Assembly: GCA_004295015.1 (NCBI GenBank) | Contig: SHNE01000017.1 | Span: 1 to 64,000 of the forward strand | Direction of reading: 5' to 3' | Length of the DNA stretch: 64,000 nucleotides | Source: Bacteroidota bacterium | GTDB taxonomy: Bacteria; Bacteroidota; Bacteroidia; AKYH767-A; 2013-40CM-41-45 | Part shown: positions 10,151 to 20,346 of the stretch, piece by piece | Layout: every line of letters starts with the position of its first letter | How positions within the stretch are numbered: position 1 is the first letter of the stretch | Program-made: the position numbers and the translations under genes | Notes under the pieces: generated by a model | The model's database searches: none | What the model was told of the DNA's origin: nothing | What the model saw: the letters and a program-made list of their open reading frames with translations, nothing else

Positions 10151-10174
10151 AAAAAGGGCCGATTGGCCCTTTTT
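10151..10174 (-). terminator. intrinsic terminator after the DUF2795 gene
   Basis: The perfect 10-bp inverted repeat AAAAAGGGCC / GGCCCTTTTT with a 4-nt GATT loop. The A/T ends give a T-run on either strand. It lies between the minus-strand gene ending at 10250 and the promoter of the next minus-strand gene, so it insulates the two. Confidence 0.85.
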
Positions 10175-10249
10175 AGAAGTATTTTACTGAAAATTTGATT
10201 CTCCTTGAAGTATTAAGAGGAAAAAAGAAACAATTCTTTTTAAATTCTT

Positions 10250-10471
10250 TTAATATTCGTCTTCATTGAAGAAAAAATCATCCTTCGTTGGATAGTCAGG
10301 CCAGATTTCTTCGATTGACTCATACGCTTCTCCTTCATCTTCGAGTTCCTGAAGGTTTTCGATAACTTCAAGAGGTGCACCGGAACGAATCCCATAGTCG
10401 ATTAACTCGTCTTTTGTGGCAGGCCAGGGAGCGTCTTCAAGGTGCTGTGCGAGTTCTAGTGTCCAATACAT
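10250..10471 (-). CDS. DUF2795 family small acidic protein
   Basis: A 73-residue, strongly acidic protein opening MYWTLELAQHLEDAPWPATK and containing DELIDYGIRSGAPLEVIENL. This is the pattern I know from the DUF2795 proteins widespread in Bacteroidota: a short helical domain rich in Leu and Glu followed by an acidic tail (here FFFNEDEY). It has no signal peptide or membrane segment, so it is cytoplasmic. Function is unknown. Its own -7 promoter element at 10514-10521 and its own terminator at 10151-10174 suggest a monocistronic, possibly well-expressed gene. Confidence 0.85.
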   Translation of the reverse strand: MYWTLELAQHLEDAPWPATKDELIDYGIRSGAPLEVIENLQELEDEGEAYESIEEIWPDYPTKDDFFFNEDEY

Positions 10472-10513
10472 AGTTTATAATGATATAAAATGGAATACAA
10501 TTTTTAAGGGTGG

Positions 10514-10521
10514 CAAAAGTA
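10514..10521 (-). promoter_or_regulatory. -7 promoter element of the DUF2795 gene
   Basis: Minus-strand TACTTTTG, matching TAnnTTTG, 42 nt before the ATG at 10471. No clear -33 partner. Confidence 0.4.
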
Positions 10522-10618
10522 TAAAAATTTTTTTCAGATATACTAATATTTGATAATTTCTTCAAAATAGCCAAAACCAGCCACCAGAATGAATTTCGGA
10601 GTCTTCAAATGATAAGAA

Positions 10619-11167
10619 TCAGAGTTTTGGAATCCAGGGGCTTTCTTCAGCCTGGCATTTTTTGGCAATCCAGCGGGATAAAACGAAAAGGTAATCCGAC
10701 AAGCGGTTAGTGTATTTTAAGATCAGGGGTTCTACCTCACTTTGTGCATTCAGGTCAACGATCATTCTCTCAGCCCTGCGGCAAACACATCGGGCAATGT
10801 GACAATAGGAGATGAGCGTATGTCCGCCGGGTAAAACGAATGATTTCATCTCGGGAAGATTTTTTTCCATTTCATCAATGGCTTCCTCTAAGGTGATCAC
10901 GTCTGCTTCAAATAATTTGGGAAGATTCATTCTTGATTTTTCAGGATCTGCCGCAAGATGTGAGCCAATGGTGAAAAGCCGATCCTGGATTTCCAGTAAT
11001 AATTTCTTTTGTTCTGAATATTCCGGTTGATCACGTAAAAGTCCAATCCAGCTGTTAAGTTCATCAACTGTTCCATAGGCATCGATACGAATGTTGCTTT
11101 TGGAGACCCGAGTGCCTCCAATCAAAGATGTTTTTCCTTCGTCACCTTTTTTAGTATAAATTTTCAT
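10619..11167 (-). CDS. cob(I)yrinic acid a,c-diamide adenosyltransferase, PduO type
   Basis: A 182-residue cytoplasmic enzyme from the ATG at 11167. The frame extends 16 codons further, but MKIYTKKGDEGKTSLIGG is the family start. Known members transfer the adenosyl group of ATP to cob(I)alamin to make adenosylcobalamin. The signature blocks are all present: TKKGDEGKTSL (ATP-binding N-terminus), ARCVCRRAERMIV (central helix) and NRLSDYLFVLSRW near the C-terminus. The length is normal for the family. It supplies coenzyme to B12 enzymes such as methylmalonyl-CoA mutase or class II ribonucleotide reductase, neither of which is in this window. It lies 53 bp behind the ABC ATPase gene and is probably co-transcribed with it. 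Confidence 0.93.
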   Translation of the reverse strand: MKIYTKKGDEGKTSLIGGTRVSKSNIRIDAYGTVDELNSWIGLLRDQPEYSEQKKLLLEIQDRLFTIGSHLAADPEKSRMNLPKLFEADVITLEEAIDEMEKNLPEMKSFVLPGGHTLISYCHIARCVCRRAERMIVDLNAQSEVEPLILKYTNRLSDYLFVLSRWIAKKCQAEESPWIPKL

Positions 11168-11220
11168 AAACGTATGCGGTTTTTTCTGCTGAGAATAAAC
11201 AATCTGTTGCCACAATTAAA

Positions 11221-11937
11221 TCATTCTGACACGGAAGAAAGCACTTGTCGGATCGAATCATTTTTCTTGTCGGATTCCACTAAGCCATCTTTGAGGCGAA
11301 CAATACGATGAGCATGACGGGCTATATCTTCTTCATGTGTCACCAAAATAATGGTATTCCCTTGTTTGTGAATTTCATCGAACAAATACATAATTTCATC
11401 CGAGGTTTTTGAATCCAGATTTCCCGTCGGTTCATCGGCCAGAATTATTGAAGGATTGTTTACCAATGCTCTTGCCACAGCCACACGTTGTCTTTGTCCG
11501 CCGCTCAATTCATTTGGTTTGTGTTTCATTCTGTCGGCAAGTCCGACATTCTCCAATGCTTTACTTGCAAGTCTGTTCCGTTCTTCTTTTGCATAACCTG
11601 CATATACCAGTGGTAAAGCTACATTATCTAATGCCGTACTTCTCGGAATTAAATTGAAGGTTTGAAAAATGAAACCAATTTCTTTATTCCGTATTTCGGC
11701 CAGTTCATTTTCTGACATCTTGCTCACTTCCTTTTTATTTAGGATATAACTCCCTTCAGTCGGTGTGTCAAGACAGCCGATCACATTCATTAGCGTGGAT
11801 TTTCCGGAACCTGATGGCCCCATCAAGGCAATATATTCTCCTTTTTCTATCGAGAGAGTGATAGACTGAAGTGCTTTTACTACTTCAGTTCCTAAAGTAT
11901 AATGCCGGGAGATATTCATCAATTCGAGTAAGGCCAT
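11221..11937 (-). CDS. ABC transporter ATP-binding protein, LolD/MacB type
   Basis: A 238-residue ATPase. Walker A is [10 protein letters not shown] (near residue 40), followed by the Q-loop region [10 protein letters not shown], the signature [15 protein letters not shown] and Walker [14 protein letters not shown]. The PTGNLDS sequence after Walker B and the [21 protein letters not shown] stretch are typical of the LolD/MacB/FtsE branch, which powers lipoprotein release or mechanotransmission rather than solute uptake. No matching FtsX/MacB-type permease is encoded nearby, so its partner must be elsewhere. It lies between a methyltransferase and the cobalamin adenosyltransferase on the same strand with gaps of about 55 bp. 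Confidence 0.9.
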   Translation of the reverse strand: MALLELMNISRHYTLGTEVVKALQSITLSIEKGEYIALMGPSGSGKSTLMNVIGCLDTPTEGSYILNKKEVSKMSENELAEIRNKEIGFIFQTFNLIPRSTALDNVALPLVYAGYAKEERNRLASKALENVGLADRMKHKPNELSGGQRQRVAVARALVNNPSIILADEPTGNLDSKTSDEIMYLFDEIHKQGNTIILVTHEEDIARHAHRIVRLKDGLVESDKKNDSIRQVLSSVSE

Positions 11938-11995
11938 TTTCTGGGTTTATTCTGTAAATGTAGACGATTAATTCTTGCCTCTTGGTTAAGCTGCG

Positions 11996-12781
11996 TTAAA
12001 ATTTTAAAATGAAATGTTGCTTTGGTATTCCCTTCCTGAAAAAAACTATTCCAAGTTGAAAGAGATCCAAACTAAGGGTCACTTCGGGATTGTTTTTTAT
12101 TTGAGTCCACGCATCAGACATTTCCCGACTCCAGTGTATATCATCAAATATAAACACGGAGCTTTCTGAATGTTGTTTCAGGCAGCTTTCAAAGTATTTT
12201 AATGTTGCTTCTTTTTTATGATTCCCATCGAAATACACAAAGTCGAGATGGCCGGTTTTATCAAGGGCAAGTGGAAGACCTTGATTAAATTCTCCACAAA
12301 TTAATTCAATGTTTTTTATTCCGAGTAACTCAAAATTGTGTCTTGCGATTGCAGCCGTTTCAGAACAACCTTCAACAGTTATAACTTGTGTTTGTCTGTT
12401 TGGCAAAGCCATATATGCACTTGTTAACCCGAGTGAAGTACCCAGCTCCAAAAGACTCTTGGGCTTGAAATGTGTGACCAGTCTTGAAATCAACTGAGCA
12501 TTTTTTTTACGCTGTAAAAAATTTTTGGCAATACCCGACACTTTAAGCTTTCTGGTTGATTTGGCAGATCCTCCGGTACCAAAATCTGTAACGGAAATGG
12601 TTCTATTGTCTAAAAGCAACCTTGACCGCAGGGCCTCAATATCTTCATAGAAATAGTAGGGCGTTTCGTCCAAAATAACCTTGTTCAGTAAATCAAAAAC
12701 GAATGGAGAATGAATTCCGTGTGGACTAAGACCTAAAAGCCTGTACCGCAAATACCTGGAAACTGAATGTAGCATATCCAT
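11996..12781 (-). CDS. class I SAM-dependent methyltransferase
   Basis: A 261-residue protein with a Rossmann-type methyltransferase domain in its C-terminal two thirds. Motif I is SLLELGTSLGLTSAYMA (near residue 110), followed by an acidic strand end in VITVEGCSETA and a DFVYFDGNHKKEATL segment. The FDGNHKK stretch resembles O-methyltransferases of the catechol/caffeoyl type. The first 90 residues contain GIHSPFVFDLLNKVI, which I recall from Bacteroidota homologues, and no other known domain. The substrate is unknown. It is the first gene of a minus-strand group divergent from enolase, 88 bp away. An in-frame ATG at residue 3 is an equally possible start. Confidence 0.8.
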   Translation of the reverse strand: MDMLHSVSRYLRYRLLGLSPHGIHSPFVFDLLNKVILDETPYYFYEDIEALRSRLLLDNRTISVTDFGTGGSAKSTRKLKVSGIAKNFLQRKKNAQLISRLVTHFKPKSLLELGTSLGLTSAYMALPNRQTQVITVEGCSETAAIARHNFELLGIKNIELICGEFNQGLPLALDKTGHLDFVYFDGNHKKEATLKYFESCLKQHSESSVFIFDDIHWSREMSDAWTQIKNNPEVTLSLDLFQLGIVFFRKGIPKQHFILKF

Positions 12782-12794
12782 GCTGCGAAGATAA

Positions 12795-14162
<1,368 letters not shown>

Positions 14163-14196
14163 TAAACAATGAATCTATTCGCCTGTTATTTGAACA

Positions 14197-14457
14197 ATGG
14201 ATCAAGACACGTTAGATAAACTTGCAACCGGAGAATATTCTATTTCTCCCAGAAGCGGAAGATTAAGGAAGAGAATAAAAAAGAAAAAGAAAGAATCTTT
14301 TTTTTCTTCCAGAAATTTAAAAACGCTTGGGACTAAAATTGTGTGGGGGCTGTTAATTTTGGCATTCCTTGTAAGTTTAATTTTGGTATTCCCTGAATTA
14401 AACATGGTCTCAACTAATAAGAAGAATAATCAGGATAAGTATAGTCCTGCTAAGTAA
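14197..14457 (+). CDS. small basic single-pass membrane protein, unknown
   Basis: An 86-residue protein. Residues 1-20 are hydrophilic, 21-33 are very basic (GRLRKRIKKKKKE), one hydrophobic helix spans about 48-66, and a short polar tail follows. By the positive-inside rule the N-terminus should be cytoplasmic. It begins 34 bp after enolase. In many bacteria that position holds ftsB/divIC, but this protein has the basic region before the helix and no coiled coil after it, so I do not call it FtsB. The basic patch could contact membrane lipids or nucleic acid; this is inference. It is probably real given its position and intact frame, but I know no family for it. Confidence 0.6.
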   Translation: MDQDTLDKLATGEYSISPRSGRLRKRIKKKKKESFFSSRNLKTLGTKIVWGLLILAFLVSLILVFPELNMVSTNKKNNQDKYSPAK

Positions 14458-14506
14458 TTAATATTTTATTCATATCCTGAAACGGATAGATCTTAATACA
14501 GCAACA

Positions 14507-15826
14507 GTGAAAACCGACCGACTAAAAGAAAAATTTGCACAGATTGCCCTGCCTATGGCTGCAGATCTGAAAGAGTTCCTGAAAGAAAATGGATCTACGG
14601 TAATTGGCCAATACTCTATTGAACAGGTGTATAGTGGAATGAAGGGTATGATTGGAATGGTTACCGAGACAAGCAAGCTGGATCCTGAAGAAGGTATTCG
14701 CTTTCGAGGATACAGCATTCCGGAATTGCGTGAGAAATTACCTAAGGCTGTCGGTGATGGTGAACCTTTGCCTGAAGGGATTTTTTATCTCATGCTAATT
14801 GGTGAGTTACCAACAGAAGATGATGTACATTATGTGAGCAATGCATGGGCCAGAAGAAGCAATGTTCCAAAGTATGTCTTTGATATGCTTGACTCGCTTC
14901 CTGTGAACATGCATCCTATGACTCAGTTCAGTATGGCTGTGATGGCTTTACAAAAGGAATCGGTATTTGCCGATGCGTATAAAAAGGGGATGAATAAGAA
15001 GGAGTACTGGGATCCGATGTACGAAGATATTATGAATCTCATTGCTCGCCTTCCAAGAATTGCCGCTTACATTTACCGGAGGATCTATAAAAACAATGTA
15101 CACATTGAGCCGGATTCAAAACTGGATTGGGCAGCAAACTTTGCTCATATGTTAGGTTATGATGACTACGACATGAAGCGTCTGATGCGTCTCTATCTGA
15201 CAATTCATGTAGATCATGAAGGAGGAAATGTTTCAGCTCATACCACGCATCTTGTTGGTTCAGCTTTGAGTGATGCTTATCTCTCTTTTGCAGCCGGAAT
15301 GAATGGATTGGCCGGACCTTTACATGGCTTGGCGAATCAGGAAGTGGTTAGATGGATCGGAGATCTTCGGGATTATTATGATGGAGATTTGCCAACTAAG
15401 GAACAGATCAACGATTATGTAATGAAAACCATCAGTGAAGGAAAGGTTGTTCCCGGATATGGACACGCTGTGCTGCGTAAGACTGATCCTCGCTTCATGG
15501 CTCAAATGGAGTTTGCTAAAAAGTATATGCCGGATGATGTAAATTGTCGGATTGTTCATATGCTTTACGAAGTAGTTCCACCAATTTTATCAGGGATCAA
15601 AAAAATTAAAAATCCTTGGCCAAATGTCGATGCACATAGTGGTGCTCTGTTGATACACTATGGAATGAAGGAGCACGAATTTTATACTGTATTGTTTGGC
15701 GTAAGCAGGGCGCTGGGTGTACTTTCTTCTTTATTATGGGATAGAGCATTTGGCCATCCTATCGAACGTCCGGGGTCAGTTACCACCGAATGGATGAAGC
15801 TTCAAGGTCAGAAGGCACATGCTTAA
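14507..15826 (+). CDS. gltA: citrate synthase, eukaryotic-type
   Basis: A 439-residue TCA-cycle enzyme condensing oxaloacetate and acetyl-CoA. It follows the eukaryotic/mitochondrial-type pattern seen in many Bacteroidota: LDPEEGIRFRGYSIPELR, AGPLHGLANQEVVRW (first active-site His), VVPGYGHAVLRKTDPRFMAQ (second His and substrate Arg) and NVDAHSGALL (catalytic Asp). It starts with GTG at 14507; there is no in-frame ATG between the upstream stop and this codon, and the N-terminus KTDRLKEKFAQIALPMA aligns with the family from here. It is third in the eno - small membrane protein - gltA run and ends at a strong bidirectional hairpin. Confidence 0.97.
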   Translation: MKTDRLKEKFAQIALPMAADLKEFLKENGSTVIGQYSIEQVYSGMKGMIGMVTETSKLDPEEGIRFRGYSIPELREKLPKAVGDGEPLPEGIFYLMLIGELPTEDDVHYVSNAWARRSNVPKYVFDMLDSLPVNMHPMTQFSMAVMALQKESVFADAYKKGMNKKEYWDPMYEDIMNLIARLPRIAAYIYRRIYKNNVHIEPDSKLDWAANFAHMLGYDDYDMKRLMRLYLTIHVDHEGGNVSAHTTHLVGSALSDAYLSFAAGMNGLAGPLHGLANQEVVRWIGDLRDYYDGDLPTKEQINDYVMKTISEGKVVPGYGHAVLRKTDPRFMAQMEFAKKYMPDDVNCRIVHMLYEVVPPILSGIKKIKNPWPNVDAHSGALLIHYGMKEHEFYTVLFGVSRALGVLSSLLWDRAFGHPIERPGSVTTEWMKLQGQKAHA

Positions 15827-15834
15827 AGGATCTT

Positions 15835-15873
15835 AAACAAAAAGGGATGAATTATTTTCATCCCTTTTTGTTT
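15835..15873. terminator. bidirectional terminator between gltA and Nudix gene
   Basis: A perfect 16-bp inverted repeat (AAACAAAAAGGGATGA / TCATCCCTTTTTGTTT) with a 7-nt loop, between the convergent ends at 15826 and 15872. A/T-rich arms give a U-run on both strands, so it can stop transcription from both sides. Confidence 0.9.
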
Positions 15874-16507
15874 ACCAGCCGATTTCATAGAGTAATGATT
15901 TGAGCTCGCTTAATATCATTGCAGTGGCTCCCCAAACAATTTCACCTTCTACATTATAATAGGGAGTTCTGATCGATTGTCCATTCCTGAGACGAATTTC
16001 TTTTTCTTTGACCCTTTCCTCATCCATTAAAAATTCCAGATCCAGAGGAATTACTTTTACCACTTCTTTTTCTTCCGGGATAAATACCGGCACCGATGTA
16101 AGTACTCCTACATACGGTGATACAAGGAAATTACTTGGCGGAATGTAAAGTTGGGTTAGCCTTCCGATAATTTCAATGGAAGAGGAAGAAATCCCGATTT
16201 CCTCCTGCGTTTCTCGAAGAGCGGTTTCACTTAGATTTTTATCTCCCTCCTCGAATTTTCCGCCGGGGAAAGAAATTTGTCCGCTATGTATGCCTGAATC
16301 TCCCGGTCTGAGGATTAATGGTAATTTAATTCGACCTTCGTTTTCATAGAGGAGAATGAGTACACTGCTCGGCTTTGCATGTGCGGGAGTTTGATACCTG
16401 CTAAGATTAATCTGGCGCTCAATATGCGCCATACGAACCTGAGCCTCTAAACCGGGAAGTGGTAATCCAAGTCTGTGCTTTAGTGTTCTTCTTAATTCGT
16501 GAATCAT
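15872..16507 (-). CDS. Nudix hydrolase, CoA pyrophosphatase-like
   Basis: A 211-residue protein with a Nudix domain. The Nudix box reads GGKFEEGDKNLSETALRETQ then EEIGI (about residues 83-107), with the REtqEE core that binds Mg2+. The preceding HSGQISFPGGKFE and the following LTQLYIPPSNFLVSPYVG match the NudL/CoaSE branch, whose known activity is cleavage of coenzyme A to 4-phosphopantetheine and 3',5'-ADP. The first 45 residues are helical and specific to this subgroup. It starts 11 bp after the stop of the ABC exporter gene and is probably the second gene of that operon. Substrate specificity is inference. Confidence 0.85.
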   Translation of the reverse strand: MIHELRRTLKHRLGLPLPGLEAQVRMAHIERQINLSRYQTPAHAKPSSVLILLYENEGRIKLPLILRPGDSGIHSGQISFPGGKFEEGDKNLSETALRETQEEIGISSSSIEIIGRLTQLYIPPSNFLVSPYVGVLTSVPVFIPEEKEVVKVIPLDLEFLMDEERVKEKEIRLRNGQSIRTPYYNVEGEIVWGATAMILSELKSLLYEIGW

Positions 16508-16518
16508 TCTGAAAAATA

Positions 16519-18318
16519 TTAAGCAAGAGAACCCCGGACTGTCCCATTTGCTTCCTGAGGTGATATACGTTTTCTCTCACCTATTTGTTGTCGCCACATT
16601 GCATAATATAATCCCTTGCTGTCCAACAAATCGTGATGGGAGCCTGACTCAACAATTCGACCATGTTCGAGTACAAATATCTTGTCGGCATGCATAATAG
16701 TGCTAAGCCTGTGTGCAATCATAAAAGTGATGTGCTTTTTGCGCCCCGACAATTCTCGGATTGTTCCGGTTATCTCTTCTTCAGTGATTGAGTCTAGTGC
16801 AGAGGTGGCCTCGTCAAATACGATAAGATTGGGATTTCTGAGAAGCGCTCTTGCAATGGATAAGCGTTGCTTTTCTCCTCCTGAAACTTTTACACCTCCT
16901 TCTCCAATAACAGAATCCAGGCCCTTATCTGCTCGCTTCAATAATGTTTGACAGGCCGCTTTTTGCAACACATCCATGCATTCTTCGTCGCTTGCATCAG
17001 GGTTTACAAAGAGTAGGTTTTCTCTTATCGTTCCACTGAAAAGCTGAGTATCCTGAGTAACAAAACCTATCTGGCTTCTCAGTTCATCCTTCTCAATGTC
17101 CAATGAGGAGAAACCATTATAATAAATGGCCCCACGATCGGGGTTGTAAAGGCCCACCAATAGTTTTACAAGAGTCGTTTTTCCGGCTCCTGAAGGGCCA
17201 ACGAATGCAATACTATCTCCTATTTTTGCTTTGAAAGAAATTTCTTCAACAGCATTTTGCGAGGAGCTGGGGTGTCTAAACGTAACGTTTTCAAATTCTA
17301 ATTCATTGATGTCGCCAACTTTGACAGGTTTGTCGGGATTTGCTTCAGCTTTAATATCCAGAATTTCCTGAAAAGTATGCAATGAGGCTTGTGCTTCTCG
17401 GTAAATAGCAATCACATTGCCCATTTCCTGTAAAGGGCCAAAAATGAAAAAGCTATAAAATGTAAGTGTCAATAATTTTCCCGGAGAAATCTGATCTTTG
17501 AAAACAAGGTAATACAGTACAAATACAAATAAAGTACGAAGAAAATTCACCGTAGTGCCCTGGACAAAACTGAGGCTTCTGATAAATCGTACCTTCTTCA
17601 ATTCTAATTTTAAAATTTTTCCTGTGGTCGAATTCAGGCGATTGATTTCCTGTTTTGCCAGTCCTAAGCTTTTTACCAGTTCAATATTGCGTAATGATTC
17701 TGTTGTAGCACCGGCAAGTGAAGTAGTTTCTTTCAGGATTACCTTTGAAATTTTTTTTATGTTTTTGCTGAGCAAATTACTTACAATGGCGAGCAGGGGA
17801 ACGGTAAGCAGAAATACAGGTGCTATCAGCCAGTGGATAGTAAAGGCATACCACAACACGAAAATTATTCCAACCAATGTCTGGAACACCACACTAATGA
17901 AAGCCTGAATAAATTTCTCGGAATCACTTCGTACTTTTTGCAATTTTCCAAGCGTCTCTCCGCTCCTTTGGTCTTCGAATACCTGATAAGGCAATTCCAG
18001 AGAATGTCCAATACCGTCGGTGTACATTTGTGCTCCTGTTCTTTGAACAATGACACTTGTGAAGTAATCCTGGAAATTTTTTGCAATTCGAGAAACCATC
18101 GAAACACCCATGGATGCCAGCAAAAAAAGTGAAATGTCTCCAATAAAATTACGGGTTGAATCGTTTTGGTAGTCACTTACGTGAACACCAAACCTATCCA
18201 TCATAAGTCCTGCTATTAAAGGATCCATAAGTGAAAAGCACTGATTTACAGCAGCAAGAATTAAGGCAAGGATCACAATTCCCTTGTAATTCTTAACATA
18301 AGACAGTAGTAATTTCAT
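16519..18318 (-). CDS. ABC exporter, fused permease and ATPase (MsbA-like)
   Basis: A 599-residue half-transporter. The first 320 or so residues form a six-helix exporter membrane domain, with QRTGAQMYTDGIGHSLELPY as the coupling region. The ATPase follows: Walker A VGPSGAGKTTLV, Q-loop IGFVTQDTQLFSGTIREN, signature VSGGEKQRLSIARALL, Walker B LIVFDEATSALDS and a switch His in MIAHRLSTI. It works as a homodimer in the inner membrane. Lipid A flipping (MsbA) or export of a lipid or drug are all possible; sequence alone does not decide. A TTG-N17-TATCTTTG promoter on the minus strand lies just upstream, and the Nudix gene follows it. Confidence 0.93.
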   Translation of the reverse strand: MKLLLSYVKNYKGIVILALILAAVNQCFSLMDPLIAGLMMDRFGVHVSDYQNDSTRNFIGDISLFLLASMGVSMVSRIAKNFQDYFTSVIVQRTGAQMYTDGIGHSLELPYQVFEDQRSGETLGKLQKVRSDSEKFIQAFISVVFQTLVGIIFVLWYAFTIHWLIAPVFLLTVPLLAIVSNLLSKNIKKISKVILKETTSLAGATTESLRNIELVKSLGLAKQEINRLNSTTGKILKLELKKVRFIRSLSFVQGTTVNFLRTLFVFVLYYLVFKDQISPGKLLTLTFYSFFIFGPLQEMGNVIAIYREAQASLHTFQEILDIKAEANPDKPVKVGDINELEFENVTFRHPSSSQNAVEEISFKAKIGDSIAFVGPSGAGKTTLVKLLVGLYNPDRGAIYYNGFSSLDIEKDELRSQIGFVTQDTQLFSGTIRENLLFVNPDASDEECMDVLQKAACQTLLKRADKGLDSVIGEGGVKVSGGEKQRLSIARALLRNPNLIVFDEATSALDSITEEEITGTIRELSGRKKHITFMIAHRLSTIMHADKIFVLEHGRIVESGSHHDLLDSKGLYYAMWRQQIGERKRISPQEANGTVRGSLA

Positions 18319-18343
18319 AAAATGGTGCGGTCCGTTTCAACTG

Positions 18344-18371
18344 CAAAGATACTATTTAATAGAAGTGTCAA
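18344..18371 (-). promoter_or_regulatory. promoter of the ABC exporter operon
   Basis: On the minus strand, TTG (18371-18369), a 17-nt spacer and TATCTTTG (18351-18344). The -7 element is an exact match and the spacer is at the short end of the allowed range. A second TTG at 18376-18374 would give a 22-nt spacer. The ATG lies about 26 nt downstream. Confidence 0.6.
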
Positions 18372-18544
18372 CACAAGACCCTAATGAGTTCTATATTAAC
18401 TTATAGTTGAACGCACAAGTCATTGAACCGGAAAATGAAATTTTCGGAATTAATTAGGATTTTTATGCATAAGCTTGTTGAAAATTATTTCAGTCTTCAT
18501 ACATATTACAAGATTCACCAAGTACTTTTATAAAAAAAAATAAT

Positions 18545-19099
18545 ATGAATAAATTAGCCTTTCTATTCGTCTTCGTTCTAGGCCTGAGTATTAGCAGTTT
18601 TGCCCAGCATATGGTCACCATGAAATCGGGGGAAAAAATGAACGGCAATGTGAAAACATTGCGTGACGGTGTGGTAGAATTTTTATACAAAGGAAATGTG
18701 ATGAAGCTGAATGTATCAGATATTTATTCTATCAATTTTGTTGAATCGCAAACTGCTAAAGAAGTATCCGGAATTGAGTCATCTTCTTCCTTACCGAAAG
18801 AAGTTGGTGAAAAGCAGATTAGCGCCGGGTCATACATGGTTCGATATAAAGTTGCTGATAGAGTTATTTCAAAAGCCCCACGAATTGATAATCTTACTCA
18901 GGACAAAGGAACAGTAGTTGTAAATATAAGCATTGATAAGTATGGGCATGTGTTAAAAGCATCTCCGGGCGCTGCGGGGTCAACTACCGATAGTGAATAC
19001 CTGAAAACTAAAGCTAAGCAGGCAGCAGAGAGTGCCATATTTAACAATGCTCCGACTGCTCCATTGGAACAAAAAGGCTATATGATAATTGTGTTTTGA
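18545..19099 (+). CDS. secreted protein with TonB C-terminal-like domain
   Basis: A 184-residue protein with a signal peptide (1-20, ending SSFAQ). Residues 23-65 form a small strand-rich unit (KSGEKMNGNVKTLRDGVVEF then MKLNVSDIYSINF) that resembles short repeats in other Bacteroidota exported proteins. Residues 95-184 resemble a TonB C-terminal domain: GTVVVNISIDKYGHVLKASP, then a helix with KTKAKQAAESAIF and a final strand. Unlike true TonB it lacks a retained N-terminal membrane anchor and a Pro-rich linker, so it cannot transmit force from ExbBD in the usual way. It is divergent from the ABC exporter and convergent with the DUF922 gene. Function unknown. Confidence 0.7.
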   Translation: MNKLAFLFVFVLGLSISSFAQHMVTMKSGEKMNGNVKTLRDGVVEFLYKGNVMKLNVSDIYSINFVESQTAKEVSGIESSSSLPKEVGEKQISAGSYMVRYKVADRVISKAPRIDNLTQDKGTVVVNISIDKYGHVLKASPGAAGSTTDSEYLKTKAKQAAESAIFNNAPTAPLEQKGYMIIVF

Positions 19100-19127
19100 A
19101 TTGTAAGGGTAAATTCAGAGCAGTTCA

Positions 19128-20222
19128 TTATTGTGTAGCAAATTCTTCGTACGATTTTAATTGTTCCAGGATGGACGTCTCCCATCTTTTCTGTTCTTTT
19201 TCGATCAAACCGTGTCTGGTTTCATCATCATAAAGTGATTGGGCTGATTGATAATCCTGCCAGGCCTGCTCAAATGCTGTTCTGATTTGACTTCCCGGAT
19301 CAAGAATGCCAAGCGACATGCCAGAGATCTGCTTTCTTAATTTACGAATGTAAAGTTCACAAATATCGAAGTGCAATTGTTCGTGATTTAATAAGCCCTC
19401 TTGTTGGTTTTGTTCGACCACCCAGCTGGCTTTCTTGGTGAAGCAAGGATACAGGAATAATGACATTTTCATTATGCCTGATTTGTACTCTATTTTTGAT
19501 TTATAGGAGAACATGCAATTGCTTTGAGCGGAGAAGTTAGATGCAGGGTCGGGTTTTCCCTGGAAGTCAGTCCATTTTAGTTTGTAATCGCTTTTCCAAC
19601 GAATTGTGTCAGAGTTTTCATAATCAGTATATGAACCATCATAAACAAAAATGGCTTCGGTCTTACTGCAAAAAGTTTGTTGTTCAGAGTTCGAATTGGC
19701 ATATTCATCAAATCCTTTTAGTAAGGCTTCTAAGGATTGTTGTACAAGCTTTTCAGCCAGGCCAGGAGTAATGCCCTGCGAAATAAAACTTGGACTTCCA
19801 TTTGTTCCATACACTTCAAATTCTTTTCCTTCTATAGTTCTTATAACGGATAATTTGATTTGTAGAGTTAGGGTATGTTTTGCGGCTGTTCCAACGTCAG
19901 TAAAATGCAATTTGTCAATACTTATTCTTACAGGTACAAGGCTTGTGTCCTGTTCCAGTATTTTATCACAATAAGCTTGTATTGAGTTCTCTGTACTTTG
20001 ACTAAACCTTACTTCGGTCAGTTTACCGCCAGTGGTAAAAATTTTTCCGTTGTCAGAAGAGTGCTTCCGGCGGTCTATCACAGATTCAAGTCGATAGTGT
20101 TTGGGGGATATTTTAATCGTAGGATTCTCCAGCTTTATAATTTGTTCGTGTTGGCCCTGAGCGACCTTGCTACTCCATGCGAACACTATTACCGGGATAA
20201 GTATATTAAAGATAGATTTCAT
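19128..20222 (-). CDS. exported DUF922 (putative Zn-dependent protease) protein
   Basis: A 364-residue protein with a signal peptide (about 1-23). The C-terminal half matches what I know of DUF922: LKWTDFQGKPD opens it, and NHEQLHFDICELYIRKLR carries an HExxH zinc motif (H280, E281, H284) with an Asp two residues later. The family is annotated as secreted Zn-dependent proteases, but to my knowledge activity is mostly predicted. The N-terminal half (24-190) is strand-rich with no domain I recognise. The gene is alone on its strand, convergent with the TonB-CTD-like gene (28-bp gap) and divergent from rmuC. Likely periplasmic or surface-exposed. Confidence 0.78.
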   Translation of the reverse strand: MKSIFNILIPVIVFAWSSKVAQGQHEQIIKLENPTIKISPKHYRLESVIDRRKHSSDNGKIFTTGGKLTEVRFSQSTENSIQAYCDKILEQDTSLVPVRISIDKLHFTDVGTAAKHTLTLQIKLSVIRTIEGKEFEVYGTNGSPSFISQGITPGLAEKLVQQSLEALLKGFDEYANSNSEQQTFCSKTEAIFVYDGSYTDYENSDTIRWKSDYKLKWTDFQGKPDPASNFSAQSNCMFSYKSKIEYKSGIMKMSLFLYPCFTKKASWVVEQNQQEGLLNHEQLHFDICELYIRKLRKQISGMSLGILDPGSQIRTAFEQAWQDYQSAQSLYDDETRHGLIEKEQKRWETSILEQLKSYEEFATQ

Positions 20223-20346
20223 ACATTCAACACTTAATTATTGATCGATTAACCACATCATTTTCTTGTTTTCTCAGGTATTTTAAAGATGATATTAGCG
20301 TCAATTGAACCATGATTTATTTGTAATTTTACGAAATACTCAGAAC

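Noticed and set aside
14197-14457. FtsB/DivIC division protein
   Set aside because: The position after eno fits, but the protein lacks a coiled coil after the helix and has its charged region at the wrong end.
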